Positions 10,701 through 21,900 of a stretch of 64,000 bases of DNA are shown here, one piece after another; position 1 is the first letter of the stretch; every line of letters starts with the position of its first letter. The notes below the pieces were generated by a model that saw nothing but the letters and a program-made list of their open reading frames with translations, was not told the origin of the DNA and ran no database searches. Position numbers and translations under genes: made by a program. This stretch comes from Acanthochromis polyacanthus (taxonomy: Eukaryota > Chordata > Actinopteri > Pomacentridae): contig NC_067130.1 in NCBI RefSeq assembly GCF_021347895.1, positions 23,261,492-23,325,491 on the forward strand. The letters are read 5' to 3'.

Positions 10701-11362
10701 CAACAAATTCTGTTTGGACACTGAGCTGAACACCCGAATTGGAAAAGCTGCAACTACTTTTGGTCGACTCAGTCCTCGTATATGGAACAACAACAGCTTG
10801 TCCGTAAAAGTCAAAGTCAAGGTATACGAAGCCTGTGTCCTCAGCGTTCTCCTTTATGGTAGTGAAACTTGGACTACCTACCGCAAGCAAGAACACCACC
10901 TGAACGCCTTCTATTTCAGATGCCTCCGCTCCATCCATGGCATATCATGGAAGGACCGGGTACCAAACACAGATGTACTCACGATGACTGGCAGTCTGGA
11001 TATGTACACCATCATCCGTGTCCGTCGACTACGCTGGGCAGGCCATGTACACCGCATGGATAAAGACCGTCTACCCAACCAGATCATGTATGGGGAATTG
11101 GCACATGCTCCTCGCCCACGAGGAAGACCAAAGCTGCGATACAGGGATGTTCTCAAACGTGACCTTGTTGCCTTCAACATCCCAACACACTCCTGGGAAG
11201 CTGCTGCCTCAGACCAAGACACCTAAAGGCAAATTATCAAACATGGGACCCTCACAGCATCAAACTGCTATATCTCCTTTTGCAAAGAGTGCCGTGCGAA
11301 GAAGTCGTCGACTCCATCGTCGTCTACGACGGGATAGGCCAATGATGATTTACTTCATGTAG
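7726..11362 (+). mobile_element. Non-LTR retrotransposon (LINE, RTE/Proto2-like), near full length
   Basis: A contiguous plus-strand element. It has a presumed 5' UTR of about 470 bases with no recognised gene, one long endonuclease plus reverse-transcriptase frame, and a short 3' region ending near 11362. The next sequence is a THAP relic, which marks the downstream limit. Clade assignment is tentative: the single ORF and the C-terminal WAGHVHRMD and RGRPKLRYRDV motifs are common in RTE and related fish LINEs. Confidence 0.75.
8196..11226 (+). pseudogene. LINE ORF2: endonuclease and reverse transcriptase, two lesions
   Basis: The product would nick target DNA and copy its own RNA. The endonuclease domain shows ATWNVRSM, LSETW, GDFNTRIG and DTDHALVRCK. 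The reverse transcriptase shows NNKAPGPDGI, NYRGISLLS, DLTKAFDYVS, GVKQGCILAP and YADDAAFV. The C-terminal part has YGSETWTT and RRLRWAGHVHRMD. The frame stays open from 8196 except for a TAA at 9603-9605. After an indel near 10350, just past GCILAPTLFG, it continues in another frame (10336-11226). With only two visible breaks, insertion was probably fairly recent. The true initiation codon is not clear. Confidence 0.8.
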
Positions 11363-11366
11363 GTTT

Positions 11367-11510
11367 CCCAAAGACTTTCGGCTGAGGAGGAAGTAGGAAG
11401 CAGCTCTGGAGAGGGTGGGGTTTGCTGCAAGTGATGAGTCGGTGCTCTGCAGCAAACATTTCAAACCTGATGAGTTTGACAGGGTGGGGTGTGAAGTGTT
11501 ACTTACTCAG
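11367..11510 (+). pseudogene. THAP-domain relic
   Basis: A plus frame reads FPKDFRLRRK, stop, EAALERVGFAASDESVLCSKHFKPDEFDR. This matches the second half of a THAP domain (FPKD, a W replaced by a stop, CSKHF ligands). A shorter related piece lies on minus at about 35045-35130. Its transposon family is unclear; it differs from the ISL2EU-type THAP fragments at 4-7 kb. Confidence 0.6.
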
Positions 11511-11539
11511 GGAAACACACAACAATGTACCTGTGTATT

Positions 11540-11830
11540 GTATATGTAAATAAACTGTTCTAATCTGCTTCTATCTTGTTCTAGTCTATTTCCTTCTTAG
11601 ATGTATATAACAGCCTAGAGAGAGAGAGAAATAAATAATTAAATAATAATTAATTAACATTAATACTTAAGTTGTTTATCGTAAAAGTTAAACTATCCTG
11701 TTCCAGTCTCTCATTGTTATATGCATATATCATCCTAAAGAGAGGTATAAAAAAATAGTTAATATTAATAATAATTGTGTTTATTGTAAATGTAAATAAA
11801 CTATCCTGTTCTAGTGTAGCTCCTTGTTAT
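11540..11830 (+). repeat. Imperfect tandem repeat, ~110-140 bp unit
   Basis: Three copies of a unit contain TAAACTRTYCTGTTCTAG, a TTGTTATATGYATATA stretch and AGAGAGA, beginning near 11551, 11689 and 11797. It follows the THAP relic. A single similar unit (TATATAACAGCCYAGAGAGA) lies beside the THAP relic at 35 kb, so it is probably 3' sequence of the same element. Confidence 0.55.
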
Positions 11831-11959
<129 letters not shown>

Positions 11960-11961
11960 AG

Positions 11962-12314
11962 GGTAGAGACTGCGATTTGGTAGAATTGGAGTTTCTACCA
12001 GTAGAGATTGCGATTGGAGTCTCTCTACCAGTAGAGTTTGCAATTGTAATCTCTACCAGTAGAGATGGAACTATAAATCTGACCCCTGCTCTGACCCCTG
12101 ACCCTAACCTTAACTAACCCTGACCTTTAAATCTGACCCCTGCCCTGACCCCTGATCCTAACCTTAAAAGTCTAACCTTAGCCCTGACACATCTCTACTG
12201 GTAGGATTGGAGTTTCTACTGGTAGAGATTGCGATCACAATCTCTACTGGTAGAGACTCCAATCACAATCTCTACTGGTAGAAACTCCAATTCTACCAAA
12301 TCGCAGTCTCTACC
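11962..12314. mobile_element. Palindromic MITE with ~30-bp subrepeats
   Basis: The left end GGTAGAGACTGCGATTTGG is repeated in reverse at the right end, and the inverted similarity extends for over 100 bases. Within each arm the motif CTACCAGTAGAGATTGYGAT repeats at about 30-base spacing, alternating orientation. The loop is a CTGACCCCTGACCCTAACC-type tract. No coding sequence is present and no target duplication is clear. Confidence 0.65.
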
Positions 12315-12654
12315 ATGATATATATAAATAATCTAAAAAAAGAGATTCTCTGTAACCAGACGGGAAATGGAGGGTTGGAAGTTTTAAGTTTTGAAATTAT
12401 GAATAATATTTTCAAATTAATTGGTTATGTCGCCTCATCAGAGAAAATGTTAATATGTGGAATGCAATACCAAATAATGCATTCAAAAAATTAGGAGGAA
12501 TTCATTTTTTACTTAAATGTAATTAAGTAAAATGCTGCTTATGCACTGATGCATTAATATTTCTAATGGAATTTATTATACCAGTGAAAGGTGTTGATGT
12601 TGTGCTGAACAAGAACTTTTGACAAAATACCAATTCAGTTATCAAACTTCCATA

Positions 12655-13550
12655 AACAGGCGTTGCTCTCCTGGGGGCTGATCTACAAACGCGGCTTCTC
12701 GCCAACCAGCTGCTACATATGGAACAACCAACATATACAGCACAGAAACAAAACCATATTTTACAAATCTTGGTTTGATCAGGGAGTATTATGGGTCAAT
12801 CAGTTAATCGATGAACAAGGACAAATCTTACTGTACAACCAATTTATTAACAAATACCATCTCACAATCTCACAAACAGAATACATTACAATTTCCAATG
12901 CAATACCAATAGAAATTCTGCAGCTCCTGAAAGGTTCCCAATTCCACCCTCTTACTCAGAAAAATGATGCCAAATTATTCATCCATAACATAGACATAAC
13001 AACCAAAGTCTGCTCAAATAAATTTATCAGGAATCTCATTCAACCCTCAAATCGACCGGCAGCCAACTCTTACTGGAGTTCATTGTATGGGGAGATAAAC
13101 TGGAGAGCAGCGTGGCTGGTTGGAGAGAAGCTGCTCATTTACAATAAGGTCAAAGAAACATCATACAAAATCTGTCACAATGTATATCCGGCAAAAAACA
13201 AAAACAAAAACCTGGAGAGGTTTAAATTAAATATAGACTACAACTGCGACTTTTGCCAAACAGAACCAGAAACCATCATTCACCTCTTTCATCAATGCTC
13301 ATACAGTAAAAACCACATCCTCTTTCAGTTTGAAAATCCCTCTATACCTTACAGTCTTTCCCTTTTGTTGCAGACTATCATCATGCTGGGCAAATTTCAT
13401 ATTCACAAAACGAAATGGAAAATACTTTGAAAATGAACTCAAACAGTACTTTAATACAATAATATCATCATCAAACAACAAAGCCATAAAAATTTCAGAC
13501 TTGTTTATTAAATACTTAAAATTCCCTGATTTAATATAAATTTGTTTATG
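12655..13550 (+). pseudogene. L1-type LINE ORF2, C-terminal fragment
   Basis: The frame 12663-13430 reads IWNNQHIQHRNKTIFYKSW, GVLWVNQLIDEQGQILLY and FCQTEPETIIHLFHQC. These are typical of the C-terminal region of fish L1 (Tx1/L1-like) ORF2 after the reverse transcriptase, including the C-x2-C...H...C zinc motif. An indel near 13430 shifts the last part (YFENELKQYFNTIISS to FPDLI) into another frame. The endonuclease and polymerase domains are absent, so this is a 5'-truncated insertion. The 340 bases before it (12315-12654) hold nothing recognisable. Confidence 0.8.
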
Positions 13551-14830
13551 TTACTAATTATTAGTTAAATTCATCCTCTTCTGCTCACATATGGTTGTAA
13601 TACTCTCTTTATAAGACTCTTTGTGTTTACACTGTAATATGAATAAGGTTGATGCTACAGGTACGGACCCGTACCTGTAGCATCTGTACTAGAGGTACGG
13701 ACCCGTACCCGTAGCATCTGTACTAGAGGTACGGACCCGTTAAGGTCACTGAAGAGCTGGCGCCGGCTAACTACTATTTGCTGCACATTACAGGCAGTTT
13801 ATATGAATGACTTTGACGGCGAACATTGTATAATTTAACCAAAAATACACCGTCTCCTCTCACACTTTAGACATTGCAGTTTTTACGCTTTTAGACGCCG
13901 TGTATAAATTGTTTGAAGTCCAGTTCCTATTAAGTAGTTTACCGCGTTCAGTGGTGGAAGCGGCTGACGAACTCCATTGCAAATGTTCCCATTTAATTTC
14001 AGACGCTAATTTACAAGATAAAGTTAAGGATGTCGAATATGAAACAAACACTCGTGAATGGTGAGGAGCAGCTCTTTAATTCGGCATGAATTAAAAAAAA
14101 CCACAAACTCGATTTACTGTGATATTGTGAGATTTGTTTGTGGTTATGTAACTTAGCCATTCAACAGAGTCCGCTAACATTAAAGTGACTGACGTGCAGT
14201 GTCTGTGTTGCCAGACGTAGAAAATACGTCAGGGTTTTGTTTAGGTTGTTAATATGTAATAGTCTGTCGCTACTTTTGAAGGTAAAAAAATACTTGTAGT
14301 TTGCTGGTTGTTAGTTCCGCCATTTGTTTTGTTTGCTGTTTGTGCTTTATTAGAACAGGGTCACGTGAATAAAAATTTTTGCTATTTTTAATAGTAGTGC
14401 TGATTTCAACCCCCAAATCGCTGTCCGTGAAAAAGTCAGATAATGATATTTCTAAGACATTATGCATGATAGAAAAGAGAACAGCAGATGACTGACATGA
14501 CAGCCTCGGCACGCAGATTCACCTCGAATCACGGAAGCGCCTTCATCACTCGGATTACCAAGCCGGCTCATTAATATTTATGTACGTTGGATTACCAGCG
14601 AATCATAAAGCGCGTTCATCAGCCGGCTCATTAATATTCATGTCCGTCTCATTAATATTTATGGTAAGGGAAAGTGCCGTATCCGTAGACCACAGGCTAC
14701 GGGTACGGTCCGTATCTGTAGACACTACCTATGAATAAGTTGTCACCATTTTGTGTTATTTTCTATGATCATTCTAAGTTAACACCCTGTATAACCTCTT
14801 TGTGTTCAATTTTTTTTTTTTAAAGAAAAA
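13551..14830 (+). other. L1 3' UTR, split by a DNA transposon
   Basis: Sequence after the L1 stop continues to 13646, is interrupted, and resumes at 14730 (TATGAATAAGTTGTCACC), ending in a T-rich run and A-rich tail near 14830. Continuity across the insertion is shown by the duplicated TATGAATAA. Confidence 0.55.
13647..14729. mobile_element. MULE-like non-autonomous DNA transposon with 9-bp TSD
   Basis: The element begins GGTTGATGCTACAGGTACGG and ends with the inverted match (CCGTATCTGTAGACACTACC). It is flanked on both sides by TATGAATAA (13638-13646 and 14730-14738). Nine-base duplications are typical of MULE/MuDR and a few other superfamilies. The left end carries a 34-bp unit with the palindrome GGTACGGACCCGTACC, repeated about 2.5 times. 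No transposase-like frame was found in its 1,083 bases. Confidence 0.65.
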
Positions 14831-14973
14831 GAAAAGAGTCGAAGCTGTCACAAATCGCTAGGGGCTGAGGCAAAGAATTGCTGAGTTGTCGCAAAGATGG
14901 CTAGTAGCGGAAGTGATACTTTCTGCACATGCGCAGTACAAATCAGGTTTCCGGGACGGATCGGGGCGTAATC

Positions 14974-15040
14974 CAGTGTTTCTCAAATAGTGGGGCAAGC
15001 CCCCCTGGAGGGGCGCAGAGGCATGGGGAAGGGGGCTCGA

Positions 15041-15041
<1 letters not shown>
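14974..15041 (+). mobile_element. hAT-type terminus (single end)
   Basis: CAGTGTTTCTCAAATAGTGG followed by a C-rich then G-rich stretch (CCCCCCTGGAGGGGCGCAGAG) is typical of Charlie-like hAT termini. No partner end or duplication was found. An (AT)n tract follows at 15043-15079. The interval 15080-15389 holds nothing recognisable. Confidence 0.45.
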
Positions 15042-15081
<40 letters not shown>

Positions 15082-16228
15082 AGATTCATATCTATGGTCT
15101 CGAGCGACTAGGATTAAAAGGTCCGTCAACACGGAGCTAATTAGCTGAACTGTTGTTTTAACATCGGCCTGTTTTTCGCAGCGTACAACAATACTGAATT
15201 TGCGCTTATAGACATGTATAGAAGCTTCATATCTATGATTGCACTGGCCAATGGCCCATATATATGCCCCGGCCGTTCAGACTCGGAAGTACAGACTCCT
15301 GAGAACGGGAGAATGCATCGTTAATGTGCAGTCAGAATACCGGCTTGATCACATCACGTACTCGGCTCATCTACTCCGATTATTTTTACCAGCGATGTCA
15401 AAACCGGCCCGTCAAACGGTCCATTTCGGCCCACAGGACCATAGATATACATAGAAAGGCCAGATAGCTTACAGACGCTGTGAGCCAAAGAGGGCTGACG
15501 TCGCTACGCGGCGGCCATCTTACCTAGGGGCTGCTGGCTCACTGATAACATTAATGCCTATGGAGCATGTACTATTTAATTAACCATAGCTTGCTCAATT
15601 TTCAACCAATTTTTAAACGGTTTGATTTGTTATAAACGCCAGAGATGTCGTTATGTTATTGCATATTTACGGATAATTATAACCATGGACTTTCATATTA
15701 AATTAAAAAAGTAGATAGTAGAGCATTACCTGCCATAGCTGCACACATACACACAGTGAAATTAAATCGTCACTGTTTATGTTAAACATTTAATAGTTTG
15801 ATATTTTATATTTCTAATTACGGTAATACATATATTAAATATAAAGGAGTAAGTTGACCCACATGATATTTTAAACTTAAACTGAACAAATAATGTATGT
15901 ACAATATATGAATTGTTATTCATATTGGTTCAATTTACCCCAAGGCTTTTGGTTCATCTTGCCCCATGGCCATCGTTTTGATAAAACCTAACTAATTTAA
16001 TGATTCAGAATGATTTTTTGCTAAATAATTCACATAGTTCTATACACTGAATATCACTAACACGCGTAATGTATAAGTTTAGACCTGGGTCCATTTGCTT
16101 TAGCATAAAAATAATTATACCACAAAAGTCAAAGAATTCCACAGCCAGTTGGAAATGATATTTGTGTTCTTATTTTAGGGTTTCGTGACAACTCGTGTAT
16201 AGTTTTAAAGATCAAGGGGGATGGTTCG

Positions 16229-16929
16229 TGTAGCAAACCCATTTTGTTTTATGCGTGCTATGTCTCATTTTGTCCACCAGATGGCAGCTTGTTGTGTGTG
16301 AGTTATCTTTAGAAAATTAAAGTTTCATTCAAAATGCATTTTTTGGAACATAATCTTCACATATGCTGAGTTTTATTATATGGGTTTTGTTAAGAAATGC
16401 AATTTTACCTGCTTTATGTGTACATTTCTGGTGTTTTTGGAGTTAATGGTTCACTTTTATATTGCTATGATTTTATTTTGAAAACTATCGTTTGCTTCCT
16501 GTCTGCATTGTTTTGCCGGGAATCACAGTCGTTTCTCTACGAATGAATGAGCTAACGTAAAGAAATAAAAGTTCAAGCTAAACTACGGTATAAGGCATCA
16601 AACTTTGAGTGCATATGTTTTGCAACCCCCCGAAGAGGCACAAGGTTAGTGTGTGTATGCGTTATGTTTATGATTGTAATGTTGTAGATGATAGATATGT
16701 AGGAAAACTGTGCTAGCCGCCTGCTCACTTGTTAGCAAACTTATAGCATTGCTAAGTTTAAGAGCGCACTGTGATTCAACATAGAAGAGTTGTGAGACTG
16801 AAATGTGATTGCTTTGTTTCTCTTTATTTTGTCAGTTCTCACGTTGGTTCACGGTATTGCTTGTGAAAAAGCAATAAATTTAAAAACCATCAGTCGAGTC
16901 TCTCACCATCTTTCGGAGGGTATGCTACA
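16229..16929 (+). repeat. BEL 5' LTR
   Basis: Starts TGTAGCAAACCC and ends GGGTATGCTACA. An AATAAA lies near its 3' end (GCAATAAATT), consistent with the polyadenylation region. Transcription of the element should start here. Confidence 0.92.
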
Positions 16930-17046
16930 GTGAGAACTTCACCCAGCAAGAGACCAGTGACTTTACAACATACATCACGCCGCCTGCGAGCGTCACTATA
17001 TAACGGCAAGGCACGGATCAGCGCAGCAGCATAGCATGGTGAAGTG

Positions 17047-18741
17047 ATGGTTGGTAAGGAATACAACTATTATCAAATGGATGCCTTAAAGAAACGGATA
17101 AATAAACTACAAGCAGAAATTGAAGAAAATAGAGGATTACTGAATCAAGGAGATGAGGAAGGCTCCTCAAGACAGGAATTAAAGGAGCAAATTGAAATCA
17201 AAAGAAAACAACTAGTTGATCTTCAAAATGAAATGGATGGTGCAGAGGAAGTAAAGACATTACGTCATTCAGAACGCAAAAGTGTACCCACAGAGAAATT
17301 TCTTCCTTATCAAAACGAAGAACAAAGTAAAAGGAGAAAGAGGCTGCTTAGTCTTTATGAACAATGGAAACTGCAAATAAGATCAACCAGAGAAAATTTA
17401 AAGAAAAATGCATCAGATATGGAACTGGCTAAAATGGCAGACATAACTGAAAGTGGAAAAGATGACATCATGAAAGTGTACAATGAAATAAGACAAGGTG
17501 CCACACCATCCACAGATCTAAGACGCAAAATAGATGCTTGTGAAGCAGTCACCAAAGACATTATGAAAATAATCAATGAACGCTTATCCGGAATAGATGA
17601 AGACTTCGATGCAGAGCGTGAAAGGTGCACACTTCGTAAGCTGCATTCTCATGACTACGCCCACTCCATATATGGGACAGCTTCTCAGTCTGCTGACAGT
17701 CAAGTCTCTGAATCAGTCATAGCCGCAAAGAGGGCTGAAGCAGTCGCAGATCTTGCTGCAAAGGAGGCTCAATGCAAACTAATGGAGGAAGAAAGAAAAC
17801 AGAAAGAAAAAATAAGGATGATGGAATCTGAATTGGAGCGTTTGCAAGCAGAAAGGGACATGGAAGTAGCACGCGTCAGACTAGAAAGTTATGACAGAGA
17901 AATCAGACAGGAAATTGACAGTCAGCCTTCACAGCAACCAGACAGAAGATGCAAGCAGGACTCTGCCATTCCTTCAGTGCATCACCAAGCCCCTTCCATT
18001 GTCCCACCAAGTCCCTCCCCTGACATCTCCTCACTAGCCCAAGCTATCCAAGACAGTATAACAATTAACAGACTACCCATGCCGACGCCAACAGTGTTTA
18101 GCGGAGACCCCATCCACTACATTGAATGGAAAGCTTCATTCATATCATTGATAGACAGAAAAGGCATCTCATCAGCTGACAAACTTTATTATTTAAAGAA
18201 ATATGTCTGTGGCCCTGCTCACAAATGCATTGAAGGCACCTTTTATCGAAACGATGATGAAGCATACAGAGATGCATGGATTAAGCTTAACCAACGTTAC
18301 GGACAGCCATTTGTCATCCAGAGGGCCTTCAGGGACAAGCTGTCAAAGTGGCCAAAGGTGCAGACAAAGGACGCTGAAGGGTTGAGGGCCTTTTCTGATT
18401 TCCTAAATGCCTGTCTCCAAGCCATGCCTCATGTGAAAGGTTTAGAAATATTGAATGACTGTGAAGAAAACCAAAAGCTCACACAGCAAGTTCCAGATTG
18501 GCTAGCAGCACGTTGGAACCGTCAGGTCTCAGTGGCACTCATGGAAGGCGAAGACTTTCCCACCTTCGAAAATTTTGCCACTTTTGTGTCTGTAGAAGCA
18601 GAAATAGCATGTAATCCAATCACTTCCTTGCATGCTTTACACTCATCAAGCTCATCCTATGTCAAAAGGAGCACAAATGAAACAAAAGGAAGCAAAGCAG
18701 CGTCTTCAACACTCAAACAAACACAAACATTGAAAGTTTAA
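17047..18741 (+). CDS. BEL gag (capsid) reading frame
   Basis: The gene encodes the structural capsid precursor. From the ATG at 17047 the first about 100 residues are strongly charged and coiled-coil-like (KKRINKLQAEIEENRG). A second long coiled-coil stretch rich in E, K and R spans about residues 215-290. A capsid-like region follows around residues 340-530, with VFSGDPIHYIEWKASF, LYYLKKYVCG and RYGQPFVIQRAFRDKL, typical of BEL/Pao gag (DUF1759-like). The frame ends with a stop at 18739-18741, before the zinc knuckle, which lies in another frame just downstream. In related elements gag runs on into pol, so this stop is probably an indel effect rather than a normal gag end. Confidence 0.8.
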   Translation: MVGKEYNYYQMDALKKRINKLQAEIEENRGLLNQGDEEGSSRQELKEQIEIKRKQLVDLQNEMDGAEEVKTLRHSERKSVPTEKFLPYQNEEQSKRRKRLLSLYEQWKLQIRSTRENLKKNASDMELAKMADITESGKDDIMKVYNEIRQGATPSTDLRRKIDACEAVTKDIMKIINERLSGIDEDFDAERERCTLRKLHSHDYAHSIYGTASQSADSQVSESVIAAKRAEAVADLAAKEAQCKLMEEERKQKEKIRMMESELERLQAERDMEVARVRLESYDREIRQEIDSQPSQQPDRRCKQDSAIPSVHHQAPSIVPPSPSPDISSLAQAIQDSITINRLPMPTPTVFSGDPIHYIEWKASFISLIDRKGISSADKLYYLKKYVCGPAHKCIEGTFYRNDDEAYRDAWIKLNQRYGQPFVIQRAFRDKLSKWPKVQTKDAEGLRAFSDFLNACLQAMPHVKGLEILNDCEENQKLTQQVPDWLAARWNRQVSVALMEGEDFPTFENFATFVSVEAEIACNPITSLHALHSSSSSYVKRSTNETKGSKAASSTLKQTQTLKV

Positions 18742-18935
18742 GACCAAACAGTGGAAAGGAAAAGCCTCCATGCATGTGGTGCAAAGATGACAGGCATCAA
18801 CTCTCCAAGTGCACAAATTTCAAAGAAGCTTCCCTTGAGGAACGACGAACATTCATTAAAGACAACAAACTGTGCTATGGATGTGTGAAACCAGGTCACA
18901 GTGCTAAAGAATGTCGTCATCGTCACACGTGAGCT
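18742..18935 (+). pseudogene. BEL nucleocapsid zinc-knuckle segment, out of frame
   Basis: In a frame different from its neighbours this stretch encodes two CCHC-like knuckles (CMWCKDDRHQLSKC and CYGCVKPGHSAKEC). Gag upstream and pol downstream share one frame, so the segment is bounded by two frame changes, one before 18742 and one near 18930. They are most simply two indels. A programmed frameshift is less likely because no second change would be needed. Confidence 0.65.
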
Positions 18936-21900
18936 GTGTAAAGGGAGGCATCCCACCTGTTTACATGACGAGAATTACAGAAGACATGAAGACAAAGACA
19001 GACCTGCAATCATGGAGAGAAAGAAACCAGCTGCTAATGTGAACACAACTTTAAACTGTGAAAACGAGATTGTGACAGCTAGCCCACTCTGTGTCACTAA
19101 AGAAGATGAGTCATGCAGCACGTCCATGATTGTCCCTGTGTGGATCTCCTCTGCTACAGAGCCATCCAAAGAGCAACTCATTTATGCACTGCTGGACACC
19201 CAGAGCGACAGCACCTTCATCGAGAAAGAAGTAAGTGATCAATTACAACCAAACACTTTTCCTGTACAACTGAAACTCATTACTATGTTGGGAGAGAGCA
19301 TGATAATGAAAAGTGAAAGAGTAGAAGGACTCCGTGTCAGAGGCTATAACTCAGGTGTTTACATCAACCTTCCACCCTCTTACACAAAAGCCTGCATTCC
19401 CCTGAATCGCGATCACATACCTACCCATCAAACAGCAAAACAATGGCCTCACCTAGCAGCAATCGCAGATCAGATGCCACCTCTCCTGAGCTGCGATGTG
19501 GGTCTTCTCATCGGCTATAACTGTCCCAGAGCCATAAAACCCAGACAAATGATTGATGGAATGGACAATGAGCCCTACGCCGTCCTTACTGATTTGGGGT
19601 GGAGCATTGTTGGCTGCTCTACACCTGGCCTTAGTGAAAGACCATCTAGTCTGTGTCACAGAGTTACATTAAAAGAACTTCCCTCAGTAACACCAGTGGA
19701 TGTGATAAGTGTACTGGAGTCAGACTTTAAAGACACAAAAGGAGATGACAAAGCTGTCTCACAAGAGGATCTCATGTTCCTGAGCAGACTCAAAGATGGC
19801 ATAAGGAAAAACGCCCAGGGACACTATGAGATGCCTCTTCCTTTTAGACAACGGCCAGCTCTACCTGACAACAAAAGGCTCGCTGAAATCAGACTTAGTC
19901 ATCTACGGCGAAAGTTCAGCAGAGATGAGAAATACAAAAAGGATTACATAACGTTCATGAAAGAAATCATACAGAGGGGTGACGTGGAAGAGGTGTCTAC
20001 AGATGGAGCTAAAGGTGAACAGTGGTATATTCCACATCATGGCATATATCACCCCCAGAAGCCTGACAAACTGCGTGTTGTATTTGACTGCTCTGCTAAA
20101 TACTGTGACACAAGCCTAAATGAACATCTGCTCCCAGGGCCAGACATGATCAATAACCTGACAGGCATCCTCATACGGTTCAGACAGCACCCTATTGCCC
20201 TTCTATGTGACATAGAGAAAATGTACCACCAATTTCATGTTCAGGAGGAAGACCGCAACTACCTCCGGTTCCTCTGGTGGAAGGATGGTGATACTACCAC
20301 ACAACCTCTGGAGTATCGTATGAAAGTGCACCTTTTCGGAGCAGTGTCATCTCCTGGGTGTGCGAATTATGGACTTAAATATTTAGCTAAAGAACACAAC
20401 CACTCTTATCCAGCAGGAGCACAATTTGTTGCAAAAGACTTCTATGTGGACGACGGGGTGACAAGTACTGACAGCGTGGAAAAGGCTGTTCAGTTGGCAC
20501 AAGAAGCAAGAGAGATATGCAGCAAAGGTGGTCTCCGTCTCCACAAATTTGCATCAAATAACCATGCTGTGTTGCAGAGTCTTCCCCCCTCAGAGTGCGC
20601 AGCAGAGACAAAGACAAAAGATTTAACCTTCAATGACTCAGTGGAGCGAGCTTTAGGAATCCAGTGGAGCATAAAGGAGGACAGCTTCAGATTCAACAGC
20701 ACCTTAAAGGACCAACCAGCCACACGTAGAGGTATATTATCAACTGTTGCTTCCATTTATGATCCCCTCGGCTTTCTCGCACCATACGTCCTCAATGGGA
20801 AGAGAATTCTTCAAGAAATGTGCAACCAAGGCATCGGCTGGGATGAACCTCTGCCAGAAAGGCTCAAACCACGGTGGGAGAGTTGGCAATGTGACTTCAT
20901 GAATCTGCAAAAAGTAAAGATACCTCGCTGTTACTTACCTGCTAACTTTGGACAGGTCATTGAAGCTGAGTTGCATCACTTCTCAGACGCGAGCACCAGT
21001 GGATATGGACAATGCTCTTATCTTAGAGTCAAAAACGAGAAGGGACAGATTCACTGCTCACTGGTGATGGGAAAGGCCCGTGTTTCCCCTACCAAAGTGA
21101 CTACAATACCACGGCTCGAATTAACCGCAGCAGTGGTTTCAGTCTCCATCAGCAACATGCTCAGAGAAGAATTGAGAATTGATGATGTGAAAGAACACTT
21201 TTGGACAGATTCAAAGGTGGTGTTAGGCTACATAAATAACGATGCTCGGAGATTTCACACCTTTGTTGCCAACCGGGTCCAAAAGATTCGCCACTGCACA
21301 AACCCACAGCAATGGCACCATGTCCCTACGGATGAGAATCCAGCAGATGGAGCATCTCGAGGCAAAACTGTCAATGAACTACTTACCTCCAACTGGTTCA
21401 CCGGCCCAAGATTTCTGTGGGAAAAGGAGATATCCACAGTAAGTGATGCAGTACCAGATGTATCTATCGGGGACCCAGAAGTCAAAAAGGCGCAAGTCCT
21501 GCAGACTAAAACCACAGAAATAAAAAGTCTTGTTGATCGACTGTCCAAGTTCTCATCATGGTCGCGAGCTATCAGGGCTGTAGCTCGTCTGCTTCGGCGA
21601 GCTAAAAAGGTCACATCACACACTCCTTCTACAGTGAGTGAAAGAGAAAATGCTGAGCTTGTCATAATTCGGGATCTGCAAAGACAAACTTATGAAGAGG
21701 AAATCAAGCTGTTAAGCAAAGGTAATCAACTACAGCGTCACAACAAATTACACCACCTTGATGTTTTTCTCGACACAGACGGGCTTCTCAAGGTGGGAGG
21801 ACGACTCCGCCATTCATCACTCTCTGACTTGTTCAAGCATCCAACTGTCATCCCTAAAGAGCATCATGTGACAAAGTTAATAGTAGCTCACTGCCATGAA

